A stretch of DNA of 60,000 bases, taken from Apostichopus japonicus (Eukaryota > Echinodermata > Holothuroidea > Aspidochirotida > Stichopodidae). Numbering within the stretch: position 1 is the first letter of the stretch; every line of letters starts with the position of its first letter. Below the pieces are notes generated by a model, which saw only the letters and a program-made list of their open reading frames with translations, was not told where the DNA came from and ran no database searches. Shown here piece after piece: positions 50,001 through 56,000 of the stretch. A program made the translations under genes and the position numbers. The DNA is taken from the NCBI RefSeq assembly GCF_037975245.1, contig NC_092575.1, positions 17,637,810-17,697,809 on the forward strand, in the 5' to 3' direction.

Positions 50001-53000
50001 CCAGAGAGGCAGATTTCCGTTCTGATCGGCCTGGTTCATGTCAGCTCCTCTCACGCATAGAGCATCGACCACGACCGGTAGACGTTTCTCTATGGCCAGC
50101 TGGAGGGGGCTGTCTCCATTTCGTGTTCTGAAGGATAAGGGAAAGGACTCAAAGGGTAATAATAACTTTTGTTACAAAATAAGACAAACTTCTTTTAATA
50201 TTCCTCTGTAAATCCACATGGAAATGACAAGAAGAAGGAGAAGGTTACAACCAACAATGTCATCATCATCAGTTCGACCTCGGTCGACCATTATCATCAT
50301 GAGGGGTAGGAGAAGTTGCCCGGATAATAACCTGGCATCGAGATTTCCAGTCATTTCTGTCTTCCATAAGGGTTGCTAGATCACACATACTTTCAGCCCC
50401 ACTGTCCTCTAGAAGGAAATGCAGGAAGATTTTATGCCTTGCACCAGGGGTACTATGATTTGGCTCCCAGAATTTTGGCTCCCAGAATGTACCAGTTACA
50501 GCAGTGGTTATATTACACATTCCTCCATCTATGAGGGTACTCTGGCACACGTTCAAACCTCACAAATGGAAAACAAAGTTGTAACCTGCAAGTTCACGAC
50601 TGTTTGCATTTTTGGCGACACTTTGAAAACATCCTGTTTTGCTCAGAGATTAAGCCAGTTAAAATTTCAATTTGATTTTGACAATGATATCACCCATGAA
50701 CTTTGCAATATTAGCTGAAATCATCATCATGTAAGCCGATATAAATGCTGATTTTCTAAACCAATGTTGAATTATGATTCATATCTGGCAAACACAAGTA
50801 AATTTTTCACAGTTCTAATATCTGATATTCAGGATGCCTTATTTCACCATTTTTTGACACAATTATTTGACTTAACTTATAGTATCACATGTCAATAGCT
50901 TACCTAACACTTCATAATCCTGTCTTTCATCTTAAAACGTTCCACAATTCCCTATAAACTCACTTAATCTTCACAATGCTGTGTCATTCATATGTTTCAT
51001 AAATAATGCTTCATAAACCAACCAACGCTTCATAATGCTTTCATTCATATAATATTTCACAATTCTGTAACTCACCTAGTTTCATATTACTCACTTTTTG
51101 CTTCCTCATTTCTAATTCACCTTCATGTTTCACAATTATAAACTCACGTAATTTTTCACAATGGCTTATATTCACATACGTTTCTCCCTGTATACCTTCA
51201 ATAGTTTGTTAAACTCATCCAATGCTACTCCCTGTATACCTTCAGTAGTTTATTAAACCCATCCAATGCTACTCCTGTATACCTTCAGTAGTTTGTTAAA
51301 CCTGTTCCAATGCGACTCCCTGTATACCTTCTGTAGTTTGTTAAACCCGTTCCAATGCTACTCCCTGTATACCTTCTGTAGTTTGTTAAACCCATCCAAT
51401 GCTACTCACTGTATACCTTCTGTAGTTTGTTAAACTCATCCAATGCAGCTACTCCCTGTACACCTATAGTTTGTTAAACCCGTTCCAATGCTACTCCCTG
51501 TATACCTTCAATAGTTTGTTAAACTCATCCAATGCTACTCCCTGTATACCTTCTGTAGTTTGTTAAACCCATCCAATGCTACTCCCTGTATACCTTCAGT
51601 AGTTTATTAAACCCATCCAATGCTACTCCCTGTATACCTTCAGTAGTTTATTAAACGCATCGAAAGCTACTCCCTGTATACCTTCAGTAGTTTCCCATCC
51701 AATGCTACTCCCTGTATACCTTCAGTAGTTTATTAAACCCATCGAAAGCTACTCCCTGTATACCTTCAGTAGTTTCCCATCCAATGCTACTCCCTGTATA
51801 CCTTCAGTAGTTTATTAAACCCATCGAAAGCTACTCCCTGTATACCTTCAGTAGTTTCCCATCCGATGCTACTCCCTGTACACCTGTAGTTTGTAAACCC
51901 ATCCAATGCTACTCCCTGTATACCTTCTGTAGCTTGTTAATCCATCCAATGCTACTCCCTGTATACCTTCAGTAGTTTGTTAAACCCATCCAATGATACT
52001 CCCTGTATACCTTTAGTAGTTTGTTAAACCCATCCAATGCTACTCCCTGTATACCTTCAGTAGTTTATTAAACCCATTGAAAGCTACTCCCTGTATACCT
52101 TCTGTAGTTTCCCATCCAATGCTACTCCCTGTACACCTGTAGTTTGTAAACCCATCCAATGCTACTACCTGTATACCTTCTGTAGTTTGTTAATCCATCC
52201 AATGCTACTCCCTGTATACCTTCAGTAGTTTGTTAAACCCATCCAATGCTACTCCCTGTATACCTTCAGTAGTTTGTAAACCCATCCAATGCTACTCCCT
52301 GTATACCTTCTGTAGTTTGTTAAACCCATCCAATGCTACTCCCTGTATACCTTCAGTAGTTTGGTAAACCCATCCAGTGCTACTCCATTATTCTGCTAGA
52401 AACTCACCGAATGTTTATGTCCGCCTGATGTTCCAAGAGAAAGATGGCGCTATCTGCATCCTGTTTGTTGATTGCTATATGCAGGAGGGTCATACCATCT
52501 TTGGTCATGTGATTAATGTCCGCACCGCCGTTCAATAACTTTGACGCCAGGTCATGCATGCCGGTCCACAAAGCCAGAGCCAGGACGGTCTGGTCGTTGC
52601 TGTCAGCCAGTGTGAAGTTTGGAATGATTTGGAGACCGTCCATACTCAACATAGCATTTCCTGGTGGAAAGTTTGGAGTAAAATGACAAATTATGCGAAA
52701 ATAATAAACAAGAGAGCTGAATAGGAAACTTGCCGAGATATTAAATTGCAACTGTTTGAGGAAGCTTAGTTTTCTTAGGAAGCTAAGCGACTTAACAACT
52801 GGACAAAGTATGCTCTAAACATAGAGCTGTCCAGAGCTGAAATACCATGAATTTTATCTGTTGTAATGCTCATGTCACCCCTCATTGTAAATTTGCATTT
52901 TCTAACTGAAATCTGTTGCAAATTTTCTAAAATTCTCTTACAACAATTAACATATCAAAGCTATCACCTTTACTGAATGCAACTGGTAGACTTCAGATTT

Positions 53001-56000
53001 TTCATCTTGTTTCATCTGTCCAGATTATCAACTCAGATGTTCCTGATTATCATGTTTTAAGACATTTCAAATCACATCAACTGACCTTACAGAAATTAAC
53101 ATATCAAGATGTTGGGGAATTATCAACTCGAGATGATGAAATTACCAAACAGTGGGAAGTATTTCTTTGACCGGTTGTAATAACCAACCTTGCATCTGGT
53201 CATTCCCTGTCAGGCAAAACAGGCCAAGGCAACATTCACCATCCAGGAAAAAATGACAAATTTAAAAATATTACCAAACAATTAGCAAACAAAGTTTCTT
53301 GTAATACCTGACTAAACTCTTGTTCATAAAATCCTGCATTCCTTTATTTTACCTGATCTGTAACCTGTGGCATTTGACCTTTGACCCCTTACCTCTGTGT
53401 TCCATAAAAGCTGTCACCACATCCTTGTGTCTGTTGGCGATGGCGATGTGGAGAGGGGTCTGCCTCGATGCATTCATCAAAATATCTTCTGTTCCGTCGT
53501 GGACCCTCAAGGCATCCATAGTAGCACTGATATCTTCTAGTGTTTGTGCGTTTGGATTTGCTCCTTTCCCCAGCAGGAGCCTAACCACTTGTTCTTGCCC
53601 TTTACTAGAGGACACATGAAGGGCAGTTTCTCCCTTTGGAATAGATGAAAAAATAAATGGAAAAAAATAACCCATCTCTCAAGGGGGAAAATAAAAAAAA
53701 TAAAAAAAATGGCAAAATGTAGCTTTCACAGGTTGTGCACAAAACTCCTAATGGGTAGAGTTCATAATGACAAGATGGTCCCCCACAATGCAACTGCATG
53801 GATACATTTGAACGGCAAGACGGTCCCCCACAATGCAACTGCACGGATACTTTTGAAAGGCAAGACAGTCCCCCAAAATGCAACTGCACGAATAATTTTT
53901 AACGGAAGAGACTTTCTGATGCTGCATAGAGATAAAGCCATCCACTCAATAATAATTTAGAGAATACTCTCCAGTTTCAAATTTAGGCCTCTCTTTCATG
54001 ATCAAATTGAGGAAAGCAACGAAACTCCTAAAGCCACTGGTTCCAAATCTGCTAAACACCGTACTCACATTCTTCACTTGCCATTCGATCCTTTAGCAGT
54101 TTTTTGTGTGTTACAGCTTTGTATTTTTGATGATTATTAAAGATTGCAACAGTGCATTTTGTTGGATTGACAAGTTAAGCTTTATTTATAAAACACGAAG
54201 AAACCGTCAAAAATGTTGAACAGTACCTCTGGCTGATAACAATTTTGAAATTTGAAGAAAACTGAATGGAAGCATTAACATCTTAATAAAATGAGATTCC
54301 ACTTGGTAACAAAATGTAGGAGGATGTGGTCTTAGTCTGATCAACAGTAAAAAAAAAAAAAAAAAAAAAAGCAAATACTATTAATGTCAGTTAAATCTAA
54401 CTCTTGATGGATTCTGTAAAATTCCTAGCAATCAGTGATCAAACAGTAAACTACTTTAAAAACTTAAAGTCTTTATACATGATTGAATACACATGAAAAA
54501 AAAAGGGAGGGAAAATATTGTACCTTGTTGTTTGGAAGACTGAAAGAAGCACCCTGATTGGCTAAGAAGAGAGCGGCAGCTTCGTTTTCTGCCCTACAAC
54601 ATCTGTGGAGTAAGGTGTCGCCTGTTGGAAAAAAAAATCAAGATCGACATTGAGATTCTAAAATCGAGCGAAATGTCATTATTAACCTTATTAAGGGCAG
54701 CAGAACAAATCAAAATTTAATTATTTTCCATGCTAAGATTTTAGAAGTACTAGTTCTTTCTTTGATTGATATCTTTACCTGTTCTTGGATGTACAGAGTC
54801 TGGGCTTGCTCCTTTTGCAATGAGCTTGGCAGGCATTCCTTCGCTATCGTAACTCGTACTTGGCAGGGAGTTATCCAGAGCAATCCAGAGAGCGGAATCA
54901 CCCACAGAGTTCTGAATATCCAAATTCAAGCTGAAAACGGGGAAAACAATTGGTGTATGAAAGGGTTTGGTTGCATAGATAATGATGAAAATGTTGAGCA
55001 ATGAGAAATGATAAAGCAGTTTATAGTCGCAGATGGGTTTGGGGGCCAAGAGGGGTTTTATCTTGCAAATACAATACAATGAAGTGCTGAACTTGAGAAG
55101 AGATGGGTATTAAAGAGAGGGTTTTGAAGTAAATATAAAATGACATCAACAAAAGAAAAGTGACTGGGAAATGATAAACTAGTTGGAGAACAAAAATATA
55201 AATTTGTTGCCTAGAAATGAAATCTGAACCAGTGGGTCACTGGTTCGAATTCTGTTCTAGCCAAAAAAATTCTTCGCTCTTTTCCAAAGTTAAAAAAAAG
55301 AAGGTAGACTGTGGAAAAAGAATATACTGCACTGACATGGTGACATAAGAACAGACTTGAGATATATTAATATCAGACTCAAAAGGACATGGTAGTCCTA
55401 AAACTAGAACTGAAATATCGCTCTTTTACAGTAAATGATATTGATTGATAGTTAGATAAATACAGGGATGTGCCCACGCTGAGCGGCACTGGGCGGCCCC
55501 GCCCAGCACTAAAAATATACCGCCCAGCCTGTCTTAAAAAATCGTGAATCCCGCCCAGCACTCTTTTAATCTCAAATTCCGACATTCCTAACAATATATT
55601 CAACATAAGTTTGGGCCTAGCCTATGCCAAAGTCATACAGACTAATAATGCATCAGTTACGCATGCGAGAAAAAGTACTTACGGCTCTCAATCGGTCTCT
55701 TGTAAAATCTCTTTGAAAACAAACTAATAACTTTTACTAGGTTACGTAATATATTTCACTAAAACAAAAATTGTAAAATGTAAATTGTTAGCAAAACTAG
55801 TACTTGTGTATGTGCTTAAGAAGCTACACAAGTGCCAGCATTTGGCATCTGAGCACCTTCAAAAATCGATCAGTATACCCGGCACTCAGTAAATCCTGGG
55901 AACATCCCCGTAAATAAATGGGATGCTCTATGCTCAATGGGGGAAGATAAACAAATGACTAATACATGATAACAGGAAAACAGCCTGGTGGAATAAAGAC

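Noticed and set aside
53605-53960. Long overlapping frames on both strands
   Set aside because: Produced by the 45-bp tandem repeat, whose length is a multiple of three; no homology.
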